A stretch of 64,000 nt of DNA from Confluentibacter citreus. Its GTDB lineage: Bacteria; Bacteroidota; Bacteroidia; Flavobacteriales; Flavobacteriaceae. The notes beneath the pieces are model-generated. The model worked only from the letters and a program-made list of their open reading frames with translations, did no database searches and had not been told where the DNA came from. The stretch lies in NCBI RefSeq assembly GCF_002807055.1, contig NZ_NIXN01000003.1:248001-312000 (forward strand), read 5' to 3'. The position numbers and the translations under genes are program-made. The stretch's first letter is position 1. Every line of letters begins with the position of its first letter. This document shows, piece by piece, positions 8,319 to 16,492 of this stretch.

Positions 8319-8601
8319 TGTCACCCTGAAATCGAAGATTCAACGAAGTTAATTTATTTCAGGGTCTCTCCCAACTAGGACTGAGATGCTGAAATAAATT
8401 CAGCATGACAAACATTGGAGCAGTATAACAAATCAACCATACTTTGTCATTCCGAATTTATTTCGGAATCTCATTCAAAATTAAACTAGATGCTGAAAAC
8501 CCAAATTCTTCACCCTCAGCCCCTACGACTTGTCACCCTGAATTTATTTCAGGGTCTAACTCCAAACTTAACTTAGATGCTGAAACCAGTTCAGCATGAC
8601 A
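8319..8601. repeat. Three REP-like units
   Basis: Unit 1 at 8319-8411, unit 2 at 8445-8498 (shortened), unit 3 at 8531-8601. Each begins TGTCACCCTGAA or TGTCATTCCGAA, has an inner dyad (CCCTGAA..TTCAGGG, or TCCGAA..TTCGGA), and continues to GATGCTGAAA. Units 1 and 3 end with TTCAGCATGACA. They fill the 377-base gap between the genes at 7492 and 8619. This is the pattern of REP elements mobilised by RAYT transposases in Bacteroidota; no RAYT gene is in the window. Confidence 0.8.
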
Positions 8602-8618
8602 AATCAATTATGTTATCG

Positions 8619-9203
8619 TTACAACCTACCCTTTAAAACCTCCAAAATCCTAGACACCGCTTCCTCCGGACTCTCTTTTAAAGTTTGAATTTCTATAGTA
8701 GGACTCAAAGGCACCTCAAAAGGATCACTAATGCCCGTAAAGTTTTTAATCTCACCCGCTCTTGCCTTTTTATAAAGCCCTTTAACATCACGTTGCTCAC
8801 AAACTTCTAAAGGCGTATTAACAAAAACCTCAATATAAAATGGTTCGCCAATAATGGCTTTGATGTCTTCTCTCGTTTTGTTATATGGCGTTATAAACGC
8901 CGCAATAACCACCAAACCGGCATCCAATAACAATTTACCGACTTCGGCCGTACGCCTTAAATTTTCTATACGGTCTTTTTTTGTAAAGCTTAAATCTTTG
9001 TTCAGGCCTCTACGCAAATTATCACCATCCAGGGTATAGGTATGAATGTTTTGGCTATATAATTCCTTTTCCAACAAATTGGCGATGGTAGATTTACCAG
9101 AACCTGACAGCCCCGTAAACCAGATTAAACACGGTTTGTGTTTATTAATCTGTGTCCTATCCTGTTTTTTAATACTATAATGCTGTTTGTTTACATGTTC
9201 CAT
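8619..9203 (-). CDS. cysC: Adenylyl-sulfate kinase
   Basis: 194 residues, standard CysC length. It phosphorylates APS with ATP to give PAPS, the sulfuryl donor. P-loop GLSGSGKST is at residues 31-39. The APS-binding segment DGDNLRRGLNKDLSF is near 60-74, followed by DRIENLRRTAEVGKLL. FTGISDPFEVP near the C-terminus matches the family's lid region. It starts 7 bases after cysQ, so the two are co-transcribed. No cysD/cysN sulfurylase or sulfate transporter is adjacent. The context with a sulfotransferase suggests PAPS is made for glycan sulfation rather than assimilation, or for both. Confidence 0.95.
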   Translation of the reverse strand: MEHVNKQHYSIKKQDRTQINKHKPCLIWFTGLSGSGKSTIANLLEKELYSQNIHTYTLDGDNLRRGLNKDLSFTKKDRIENLRRTAEVGKLLLDAGLVVIAAFITPYNKTREDIKAIIGEPFYIEVFVNTPLEVCEQRDVKGLYKKARAGEIKNFTGISDPFEVPLSPTIEIQTLKESPEEAVSRILEVLKGRL

Positions 9204-9210
9204 AGTGTCT

Positions 9211-10002
9211 CTAACAAACTAAAAAAAAGGGATTTAACAAATGTTCTTTATTGTATTGCAATTCTTCAGGTGTATCTACTTGTGTCACTTTTAAGCCCAC
9301 GGCATTACAAATGGCATGGCCTGCCGCTGTGTCCCACTCCATCGTAGGCGCAAATCTGGGATAAATATCCGCTAGGCCTTCTGCCATTAAGCAAAACTTT
9401 AAAGAGCTTCCTTTAGACACCAATTGGATGTCTTTACCTTCGTCTTTTAAGGTTTGAATATAACGATCGGTGGCTTCACTTGTATGCGATTTGCTACCCA
9501 CTATAACCAGCGTATTAGTGTTATTGGCTTTTGGATGTAATGCTGTGCTGTTTTTTAACAAATCCCCGTTTGAAAACGTATGACCCAATACCTCACTTTT
9601 ATAGGCTTTTCTTTCCGAAACATCGCCATAATATAATGTGTTTGTAACTGGAATATATATGACGCCCAATATGGGTCTGTTATTTTTAATTAAGGCAATG
9701 TTCACCGTAAACTCACCATTGCGCTTTATAAATTCCTTCGTGCCATCCAATGGATCGACCATCCAACAGGTATCCCAATGCTTTCTGATGCTATAGTCTG
9801 TTTGTTCGTTTTCTTCACTAATGATAGGGATTTGTGTTTTCTCCAGATAGGAATTAATTACAGCATTGGCATTGGCATCTGCCAAGGTTAACGGCGACTT
9901 ATCCGATTTTAAAACCACTTCAAAATCACCTGAATAGATGTTCATGATGTCGGCTCCAGCCTTGATGGCTGCTTCGATGGCTATTAAAAGTAACGCATTC
10001 AT
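9211..10002 (-). CDS. cysQ: 3'(2'),5'-bisphosphate nucleotidase
   Basis: 263 residues, inositol-monophosphatase fold. The Mg-binding signature is visible: E63/E64 in SEENE, DPLDGTKEF at 83-91, and the second site WDTAAGHAI near 223. It removes the 3'-phosphate from PAP, the by-product that inhibits sulfotransferases, and may also act on PAPS. It is located directly upstream of cysC, and both lie beside the sulfated-glycan locus. A 339-base gap filled with repeats separates it from the upstream wzc-like gene, so whether it shares that transcript is unclear. Confidence 0.93.
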   Translation of the reverse strand: MNALLLIAIEAAIKAGADIMNIYSGDFEVVLKSDKSPLTLADANANAVINSYLEKTQIPIISEENEQTDYSIRKHWDTCWMVDPLDGTKEFIKRNGEFTVNIALIKNNRPILGVIYIPVTNTLYYGDVSERKAYKSEVLGHTFSNGDLLKNSTALHPKANNTNTLVIVGSKSHTSEATDRYIQTLKDEGKDIQLVSKGSSLKFCLMAEGLADIYPRFAPTMEWDTAAGHAICNAVGLKVTQVDTPEELQYNKEHLLNPFFLVC

Positions 10003-10083
10003 TTAAAGTTAAACATTAAGGATGTATACAAATTAAACATAATAAAAACAGATGAGCCTTTTGAAACTTTTATAGTTATTTAA

Positions 10084-10284
10084 TGTCAGTTCGAGTGATT
10101 CGACGCAGGAGAATCGTATCGAGAACCGTTTTAGTTTGAAAAGCTTCTCGATACAATTTTATGCTGACTTATGCTACACTCAATCATCATAAAACCACTC
10201 GAAGTGACATTTGGGGTCATAATTAAATTTTTAGCCATACTGTCAGTTCGAGTGATTCGCCAAAAGCGAATTGCATCGAGAATC
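10084..10284. repeat. Dispersed palindromic repeat, copy 2, plus partial third copy
   Basis: 10084-10237 is nearly identical to the repeat at 6438, with the same terminal inverted ends and inner dyad. A partial further copy starts at 10241 (TGTCAGTTCGAGTGATTCG) and diverges after about 20 bases, ending TGCATCGAGAATC. The 339-base gap between cysQ and the wzc-like gene holds little else. Confidence 0.85.
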
Positions 10285-10341
10285 AAATTTTATCAAAATA
10301 CACAACGGATTTAATAAAGATTTCTTTTAAACAAACTATCC

Positions 10342-12807
10342 TCAAGTATGCTTTTTAAACATCGATTTTATTTTATGCCAGGTCCCCGACTGCTCGTTTT
10401 TATCACCATGATAGCCATTCGCATAATTACCATAACCATAGCCATAACCGTAGCCATAGCCATAACCGTAGCCATACTTCGCTTTTTGATCATAGCCATT
10501 ATACACCACACTGATGTTTCTTATCTGTTTGGTTCTATATTTTTCATTTATAAAATTGAGCATCTCTCGTTTCGTATAATCTTGCCGAATCACATATAAT
10601 GAAGCATCTACGTATTCCAATAATTCTAGAGCATCGGCTACCAAGCCAATAGGCGGCGTGTCCAATACAATATAATCGTATTTGGTTTTAAGGTCGGCTA
10701 TAAGTTCTTTGAGCTTGTCGCTAATTAATAATTCTGAAGGGTTAGGCGGTATGGGACCGGACGTAATCACATCTAAAAACCCAATGTCTGTCGTTTGAAT
10801 CACCTGATTTAGGGATTCATCACCAATTAAATAATTAACAATGCCTTTATCATTATTAATACCAAAATCATCAAAAATCTTTGGTTTGCGTAAATCGAGA
10901 CCCAGCAAAATGGTTTTTTTACCACTTAAAGCAAACACCGTTGCCACATTTATGGAACAAAATGTTTTTCCCTCGCCACTCACCGATGAGGTTACCATCA
11001 CCGTTTTAGCTCCTTCTAAATCTTGGGTTTTGTAAAAATATTGCAACCCTGTCCTAATGGCCCTAAATGATTCGGCCACAGCCGATTTTGGCTTTTGGTG
11101 CACTACCAAATTATTCTTTAGGCTGTTTTTTCCAATGACACCCAAAATAGGGATGCTTGTTAATTGTTCTACGTCTATGGGACTATGAATGAAATGATCG
11201 GTCAAGGTTAAAATAAAGGCCAATAAAAGAGGTACAAGCAAGGCTAAAAATATCGCCAGGAGATAACGGACGTTTAAGTTTCGTCCTAGCAACGTGGCGC
11301 CTGTATTTTTGGCTGCATCAATCACCAATATATCGGATACATTCGAGGCTTTAATAATCTCGGCTTCACCACGTTTCGCCAAAAACACATTGTACGTTTG
11401 CTGGCTCAGCGAATATTGCCGTTGTATGGTTAATAGCTGCTGTTGGTCTTCCGGCAATTTACTGAACTGTAATTCCACCAACCTTAATTCGTTATTAACC
11501 TGATCTTGGTCTCTTTTTAAAACATTGCTCACAGAACTAATGTTTTCCAACAACACATTTTTTAATCCTTCAATTTGTCGGTTTAAATCATCAAAAATAG
11601 TGGCATCGCTTCTCACGGAATACTGTAATTTCGACTTTTCTACCGAGAGTTCGTTAATTCTACCCACATTGGCAATAATATTGGCATCGCTAATACCTGC
11701 CACCGAAGGCGCTGGTATGTCGGTAAACGTGTTACTGTTTAATAAATAGTTTTTCAGGGTGTTATAATAGTCTAATTGCCTAATAATGCTTTCCCTATTG
11801 GCATCTAAAGTGGTAAACTTATCATTTAGTAATTTGCCTTCATCATTAAGCGTGTACATTTTATTTTTCTTTCTATACTCATTTAATTCACTGGCATTGT
11901 CTGATAGTTCATCTTTTACCCTCGAAATTTGTTCATCAATGAATTTGATGGCATTGCTAGCGTAAAGGTTTTTTCTTTCCAATTGATCATCGCTTAACAC
12001 AGCTACCATGGCATTTAGGTAATCCACGATTTTACCCGTATTTTTATCAATAAGCGAAATATCCAATATGGGAGACCCCTGGATATTAGTGACATTTGTT
12101 CTGCCTTGGTAACTCGCCACAACCCCATCAAAATTGCCAAATTGGATGAACAAGGGTTCTCCAATGGTTGGTTTGCTGTCATCGGCCAAAACAAGAACAC
12201 CTTTTAAAAAAGGAAGCTCTACGTTTTCTCCAACCTGAAATTCCTTTTTAAAAATGCCTATAGGCACTGTAGCCCTTGTTATTATTTTTGTAATATAATT
12301 TTCTACGGGGACAGATGGATTTTGAAAATCAATTTCTAAATCATAAGCGGTTGCTGATGTAAAAGTGATTTTAATAGGTGTATTAAGAAGCTGTGGCGCA
12401 TTGTATTCATGGTTAAACCTAAAGGGAGCGGCCTTATAAATATCCTGCTTGGCGAAACGGCCCTGCTTTAAATAACTCTTATAAAACTCCAGTCGATCCA
12501 CAACCTTTTCATGATGGGTCCTTGATTTTAAGGTCACAATGATGGTTTGCAATTTAGAGGTTACCCCGCCCCAATTAAACGTTAAGCTGGCATTGGATGT
12601 AAATAGTGGGTTACTATCATCTTCTATCGATACTTTAGTGCCTAACCTATATGAGAACTCCTCACGGATATTTAACTGGTAAACTACAAAAACCCCAATA
12701 GCTAAAAGCACAATGAATAACTTCCAATAACTTAGAGCCCTAAATAGAAACTTTTTGATATCGAATACCGAGTTACTAGATTCTGACGCTTCAAATTCTT
12801 CAAGCAT
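10342..12807 (-). CDS. wzc: Polysaccharide co-polymerase / tyrosine autokinase (Wzc-like)
   Basis: 821 residues. A Wzz-type chain-length domain has a first membrane helix near 30-46, a long periplasmic region with coiled-coil stretches (about 275-470) and a second helix near 520-540. A cytoplasmic BY-kinase domain follows: Walker A SSVSGEGKTF near 607, Walker A' LLGLDLRKPK near 640, Walker B YIVLDTPP near 715. The C-terminal tail (about 775-800) is a run of alternating Tyr and Gly, the autophosphorylation tail. It controls chain length and export together with the Wza-like lipoprotein encoded 8 bases upstream. The presence of both Wza/Wzc and Wzm/Wzt suggests either two glycans or a mixed export system. 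Confidence 0.92.
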   Translation of the reverse strand: MLEEFEASESSNSVFDIKKFLFRALSYWKLFIVLLAIGVFVVYQLNIREEFSYRLGTKVSIEDDSNPLFTSNASLTFNWGGVTSKLQTIIVTLKSRTHHEKVVDRLEFYKSYLKQGRFAKQDIYKAAPFRFNHEYNAPQLLNTPIKITFTSATAYDLEIDFQNPSVPVENYITKIITRATVPIGIFKKEFQVGENVELPFLKGVLVLADDSKPTIGEPLFIQFGNFDGVVASYQGRTNVTNIQGSPILDISLIDKNTGKIVDYLNAMVAVLSDDQLERKNLYASNAIKFIDEQISRVKDELSDNASELNEYRKKNKMYTLNDEGKLLNDKFTTLDANRESIIRQLDYYNTLKNYLLNSNTFTDIPAPSVAGISDANIIANVGRINELSVEKSKLQYSVRSDATIFDDLNRQIEGLKNVLLENISSVSNVLKRDQDQVNNELRLVELQFSKLPEDQQQLLTIQRQYSLSQQTYNVFLAKRGEAEIIKASNVSDILVIDAAKNTGATLLGRNLNVRYLLAIFLALLVPLLLAFILTLTDHFIHSPIDVEQLTSIPILGVIGKNSLKNNLVVHQKPKSAVAESFRAIRTGLQYFYKTQDLEGAKTVMVTSSVSGEGKTFCSINVATVFALSGKKTILLGLDLRKPKIFDDFGINNDKGIVNYLIGDESLNQVIQTTDIGFLDVITSGPIPPNPSELLISDKLKELIADLKTKYDYIVLDTPPIGLVADALELLEYVDASLYVIRQDYTKREMLNFINEKYRTKQIRNISVVYNGYDQKAKYGYGYGYGYGYGYGYGNYANGYHGDKNEQSGTWHKIKSMFKKHT
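10429..10477. repeat. Imperfect hexamer repeat encoding the Tyr-Gly tail
   Basis: The plus strand shows ccatag/ccataa/ccgtag hexamers in tandem, about eight units, encoding the (YG)n tail of the tyrosine kinase. Each added or lost unit keeps frame and changes the number of phosphorylatable tyrosines. Confidence 0.85.
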
Positions 12808-12815
12808 AATGCTAC

Positions 12816-13616
12816 TTATAGGTTTCTAGTTAAAAAATACGTTGATACGATGACCGAAAAAAGCGATGCAATAATGGTTAAATTTTGAACAGCCGTTTGT
12901 CCTGCTCCTAACGCTTTACGTTTTAAAGGTTTCACTAAAATGATATCGTTTGGTTGAATGTAATAATATGGTGAGTTCAACGCCGCGATATCGGTTAAAT
13001 CGATGTGATGGATTTTTTGTCCGTCAGGATATTGTCTAATAATAAGGACATCCATTCTATCTCCCGTGGATCGTATATCTCCAGCATTTGCTAGCGCTTC
13101 AATAATGTTAACACGATCTTGAAATAGGGTTAAAACACCCGTCCCATTCACCTCACCAGTAACCGTATAGCGCAAACCTGCCAATTTAACGGTCACAAAT
13201 AATTCTGCTGTTTCTTTAAAATATTGTTTTAGTAATTCACTTTCAACTTTTTCCTCTATTTCGTCAGTGGTATACCCCAGCACGTTGATTTCTCCTAAAA
13301 TAGGAAACTTGATATTACCATGTAAATCGACCGTAAACCCATTAAAATAAAGTTGCGCTCCCCCTCCGGTAGCTGATGTGTTCGCTGTTTGAACCGGATT
13401 AAAGATGCTTACTAATTCTTCATCAAGCGCTTTCACATTAATGCTTAAAATATCATTAACTTGTACTCTGTAAGGTTTTGATAATTCTTTTACCAATAAG
13501 GAATCATTGGATATCGTCCCTTTATCTTGTAAATAAACCACATCTTTATTGGTGATGCAGGAAGAACACAACACGCTAATTGTTATACTAATAAACAATA
13601 AAAATTGTTTGATCAT
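12816..13616 (-). CDS. wza: Polysaccharide export outer-membrane lipoprotein (Wza-like)
   Basis: 266 residues from the ATG at 13616, which gives a lipoprotein signal (MIKQFLLFISITISVLCSSC, Cys20). The upstream in-frame ATG at 13706 would hide this signal and overlap the divergent gene. A perfect -7 box at 13636 also fits the shorter form. The Poly_export domain starts near residue 45 (YRVQVNDILSINVKALD), an SLBB-type beta-grasp follows near 150, and a hydrophobic C-terminal helix near 240-262 may anchor it. It forms the periplasmic/outer-membrane export channel with the Wzc-like partner downstream. Confidence 0.9.
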   Translation of the reverse strand: MIKQFLLFISITISVLCSSCITNKDVVYLQDKGTISNDSLLVKELSKPYRVQVNDILSINVKALDEELVSIFNPVQTANTSATGGGAQLYFNGFTVDLHGNIKFPILGEINVLGYTTDEIEEKVESELLKQYFKETAELFVTVKLAGLRYTVTGEVNGTGVLTLFQDRVNIIEALANAGDIRSTGDRMDVLIIRQYPDGQKIHHIDLTDIAALNSPYYYIQPNDIILVKPLKRKALGAGQTAVQNLTIIASLFSVIVSTYFLTRNL

Positions 13617-13635
13617 AAAGTAAATGGATTTACCA

Positions 13636-13643
13636 CAAATATA
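13636..13643 (-). promoter_or_regulatory. Predicted -7 element of the wza-wzc promoter
   Basis: The minus strand reads TATATTTG, a perfect TAnnTTTG, 19 bases before the chosen ATG. This predicts a short leader. No ideally spaced -33 TTG was found. Confidence 0.5.
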
Positions 13644-13718
13644 ACTTTTCAAAGGTAACAATAAAACTAATACTGTTATTTTTGGTTTTTTATCCGTTCT
13701 TTGCAAAAAAAATACGCC

Positions 13719-15581
13719 TTGAATTATTTAACTGTCGAAAACATATCGAAATCCTACGGAGAGCTTACGCTTTTCGAAAATCTCTCTTTTAGTATCCATA
13801 AAGACCAAAAAATTGCGTTTGTTGCTAAAAATGGCACAGGAAAAACATCTATTTTAAATATTCTTTCTGGTGATGATGAAGCCGATACTGGTAATGTTAT
13901 TTATAGGAAAGATATTAAAGTGGCATTCTTATCACAAGATCCAAAACTGGATAAGGATTTAACGGTTGAAGAAACCATTTTTGCGAGTGATAATCCCATT
14001 TTAAAAGTCATTTTAGATTACGAACATGCCCTTTTAGACCCTGAAGATTCTGATGCCTACCAAAAGGCGTTTGAACAAATGGAACAGCACCAGGCATGGG
14101 ACTTTGAAACACAATACAAACAAATTTTATTCAAACTAAATCTTGAAGATTTAAACCAAAAAGTAAGCACGCTTTCTGGGGGTCAAAAAAAACGACTGTC
14201 ATTAGCCAATGCCTTAATAAACAAACCTGATTTATTGATTTTGGACGAGCCTACCAATCATTTGGATTTAGAAATGATTGAATGGTTGGAAACTTTTTTC
14301 GCTAAGGAAAACATCACGCTTTTTATGGTAACGCACGACCGTTACTTTTTGGAACGTGTGTGCAATGAGATTATTGAATTGGATGAAGGCCAATTATACA
14401 GTTACAAAGGCAACTATTCCTATTACCTTGAAAAACGTGAGGCAAGGATTGAACAAACCGAAGTAGAAACCGGAAAAGCCAAACAACTATTCAAGAAAGA
14501 ATTGGAATGGATGCGTCGCCAGCCCAAAGCCAGGACCACAAAATCAAAATCAAGAATAGACGATTTTCATGATATTAAACATCGTGCCAGCCAACGCCGA
14601 AATGATCATGAAGTGCAATTGGAACTGAACATGGAACGCTTGGGTGGAAAGGTTGTTGAATTCCATAAAGTGCATAAATCATTTAAAAATAAAGTGATCC
14701 TTAATGGTTTTGAATACATGTTTAAAAATGGTGAACGCACTGGTATTATTGGAAAAAACGGTACTGGAAAAACCACTTTTTTAAATCTTTTAACCCAAAC
14801 GGAACAACCAGATTCTGGGAAAATCATCAAGGGCGATACCGTTAAATTTGGTTATTACACACAAAACGGCATTACCATAAAACCCGAACAAAAAGTAATC
14901 GATGTTATTAAAGATTTTGGTGACTACATTCCATTAAAAAAAGGACGTCAAATTTCTGCACAACAGCTTTTAGAGCGCTTTTTATTCGACCGAAAAAAGC
15001 AATACGATTTTGTTGAAAAATTGAGTGGTGGAGAGCGCAAACGTTTGTATTTATGTACCGTTTTAATCCAGAATCCGAATTTTTTAATCCTCGATGAGCC
15101 GACCAACGATTTGGATATTGTGACCTTGAATGTGTTGGAAAATTTCTTATTGGATTTTCCAGGATGCGTAATAGTGGTATCACACGACCGTTATTTTATG
15201 GATAAAGTCGTAGACCACCTTTTTGTATTCAAAGGTGACGGAGATATTGAAGATTTCCCAGGTAATTATACCGATTACCGCGTTTATGAAGATAGCCAAC
15301 CGACTGTTTCTAACACATCGGAAGAAAAGAAAGATAAAAAAGCTTGGAAAAAAACGGAGGATACTAAACTGACCTACAACGAAGAAAAAGAACTTAAAAA
15401 TATTGAAAGTAAGTTGAATTCATTGGCTTACGATAAAAAAGAACTGGAAGCGAAGTTTAATAATCCGGATTTATCAACGGATGAGATAAACAAACTATCG
15501 GAAACCTTGCAGAAAGTAATTGAGGATATGGAAGCCAAAGAAGAACGCTGGTTGGAGTTGTTGTCGAAATTGGAAGGTTAG
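13719..15581 (+). CDS. ABC-F family ATPase
   Basis: 620 residues from a TTG at 13719 (MNYLTVENISKSYG); an alternative TTG lies 18 bases upstream, but the family normally starts at this point. Two ABC domains lie in one soluble chain: Walker A AKNGTGKTS and signature LSGGQKKR in the first, GKNGTGKTT and LSGGERKR in the second, each with a D-E-P-T-N Walker B. A charged linker joins them (about 230-320, rich in R/K). The C-terminal part is coiled coil (about 550-620). There are no membrane helices, so it acts on ribosomes or in translation rather than transport. It is likely an Uup-type member. It is divergent from wza. Confidence 0.9.
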   Translation: MNYLTVENISKSYGELTLFENLSFSIHKDQKIAFVAKNGTGKTSILNILSGDDEADTGNVIYRKDIKVAFLSQDPKLDKDLTVEETIFASDNPILKVILDYEHALLDPEDSDAYQKAFEQMEQHQAWDFETQYKQILFKLNLEDLNQKVSTLSGGQKKRLSLANALINKPDLLILDEPTNHLDLEMIEWLETFFAKENITLFMVTHDRYFLERVCNEIIELDEGQLYSYKGNYSYYLEKREARIEQTEVETGKAKQLFKKELEWMRRQPKARTTKSKSRIDDFHDIKHRASQRRNDHEVQLELNMERLGGKVVEFHKVHKSFKNKVILNGFEYMFKNGERTGIIGKNGTGKTTFLNLLTQTEQPDSGKIIKGDTVKFGYYTQNGITIKPEQKVIDVIKDFGDYIPLKKGRQISAQQLLERFLFDRKKQYDFVEKLSGGERKRLYLCTVLIQNPNFLILDEPTNDLDIVTLNVLENFLLDFPGCVIVVSHDRYFMDKVVDHLFVFKGDGDIEDFPGNYTDYRVYEDSQPTVSNTSEEKKDKKAWKKTEDTKLTYNEEKELKNIESKLNSLAYDKKELEAKFNNPDLSTDEINKLSETLQKVIEDMEAKEERWLELLSKLEG

Positions 15582-15582
15582 G

Positions 15583-15684
15583 TGTTGGGCTTTGGGCGTT
15601 GATTTGTTTAGTCGTTTAGTTGAAATAAACTTTTAACTTTTTAACCTTGTAACCTTCAACTTTTAACTTTTAACTCTTAACTAG
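15583..15684. repeat. Low-complexity TTTAACTTTTAAC tract
   Basis: GTTGGGC/GTTGATTTG words pass into repeated AACTTTTAACTTTT words up to the next ATG at 15689. A matching tract (tctaactttttacttttaac) precedes the gene at 18141. It is the same type of drift sequence as at 6664 and 7110, read on the other strand. Confidence 0.65.
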
Positions 15685-15688
15685 AGTA

Positions 15689-16465
15689 ATGCTCTACCAA
15701 GCCATTCAATACATAAAATTCCTAATTAAATCCACCAACCAACACGGTGTGCACTCCCCTTTTGTCTATAATTTGATTACTAAATGTTTTTATGATTCGT
15801 CTGATTATGAGGCCTACAAACTGATTTCAGATTACAAAAAAGAATTACTTAAAAATAGGACTAAAATTAGTGTAACCGATTTGGGTGCAGGCTCCCACGC
15901 CACAAAACAGCAAGAACGCGTTGTTTCAGAAATTGCCAAAAATGCCGGAACTATCAACAAAAGAGCTAAACTTTTATACAGACTTTCCACTTATTTTAAA
16001 TTTGAAAATATATTAGAATTGGGCACATCGCTTGGTATTGCTACACAAGCCATGAGTTTAGCCAACCCAAAAGCCAATATTACTACTATTGAAGGTTGCC
16101 CAAATATTTCGGAATTCACAAAAGCTAATTTTGAAAAATATAATCTAGAAAACATCCAACTAATTACTGGGAATTTTAATGACGTCCTAAAAAACCTAAC
16201 ACCTAAAACCTTAGACCTCATTTTCTTCGATGGCAACCACCAAAAAGAAGCGACTTTACAATATTTCGAATCCCTTTTAGAAACCACTAATAACGATTCC
16301 GTATTTATTTTTGATGATATTTATTGGTCTAAATCCATGACCGAAGCTTGGGAAACCATTAAGCAACATCCAAAAGTGACCCTAACCATCGATACGTTTT
16401 TTTGGGGATTTGTTTTTTTTAGGAAAGAGCAGGTGAATAAAGAGGATTTTGTTGTTAGGTGTTAG
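15689..16465 (+). CDS. Class I SAM-dependent methyltransferase (O-methyltransferase-like)
   Basis: 258 residues, soluble. Motif I is ILELGTSLGIATQA near residue 110 and the acidic strand end is TTIEGCP near 132. The post-I aspartates are in LIFFDGNHQKEAT near 178 and FIFDDIYW near 207, as in catechol O-methyltransferase-type enzymes. The N-terminal 60 residues (HGVHSPFVYNLITKCFY) are conserved in Bacteroidota homologs. Substrate unknown. It lies downstream of the ABC-F gene after a low-complexity tract and is convergent with the DUF5723 gene. Confidence 0.8.
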   Translation: MLYQAIQYIKFLIKSTNQHGVHSPFVYNLITKCFYDSSDYEAYKLISDYKKELLKNRTKISVTDLGAGSHATKQQERVVSEIAKNAGTINKRAKLLYRLSTYFKFENILELGTSLGIATQAMSLANPKANITTIEGCPNISEFTKANFEKYNLENIQLITGNFNDVLKNLTPKTLDLIFFDGNHQKEATLQYFESLLETTNNDSVFIFDDIYWSKSMTEAWETIKQHPKVTLTIDTFFWGFVFFRKEQVNKEDFVVRC

Positions 16466-16492
16466 GTGTTAAGCCGTTAAGGTGACTTTCGC

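Noticed and set aside
10348-10599. 83-codon plus-strand frame with an Ile/Ala/Thr repeat
   Set aside because: It is the complement of the Tyr-Gly tail repeat of the tyrosine kinase gene.
13616-13706. Longer N-terminus for the Wza-like protein
   Set aside because: It would bury a clear lipoprotein signal and overlap the divergent gene; a -7 box at 13636 favours the shorter start.
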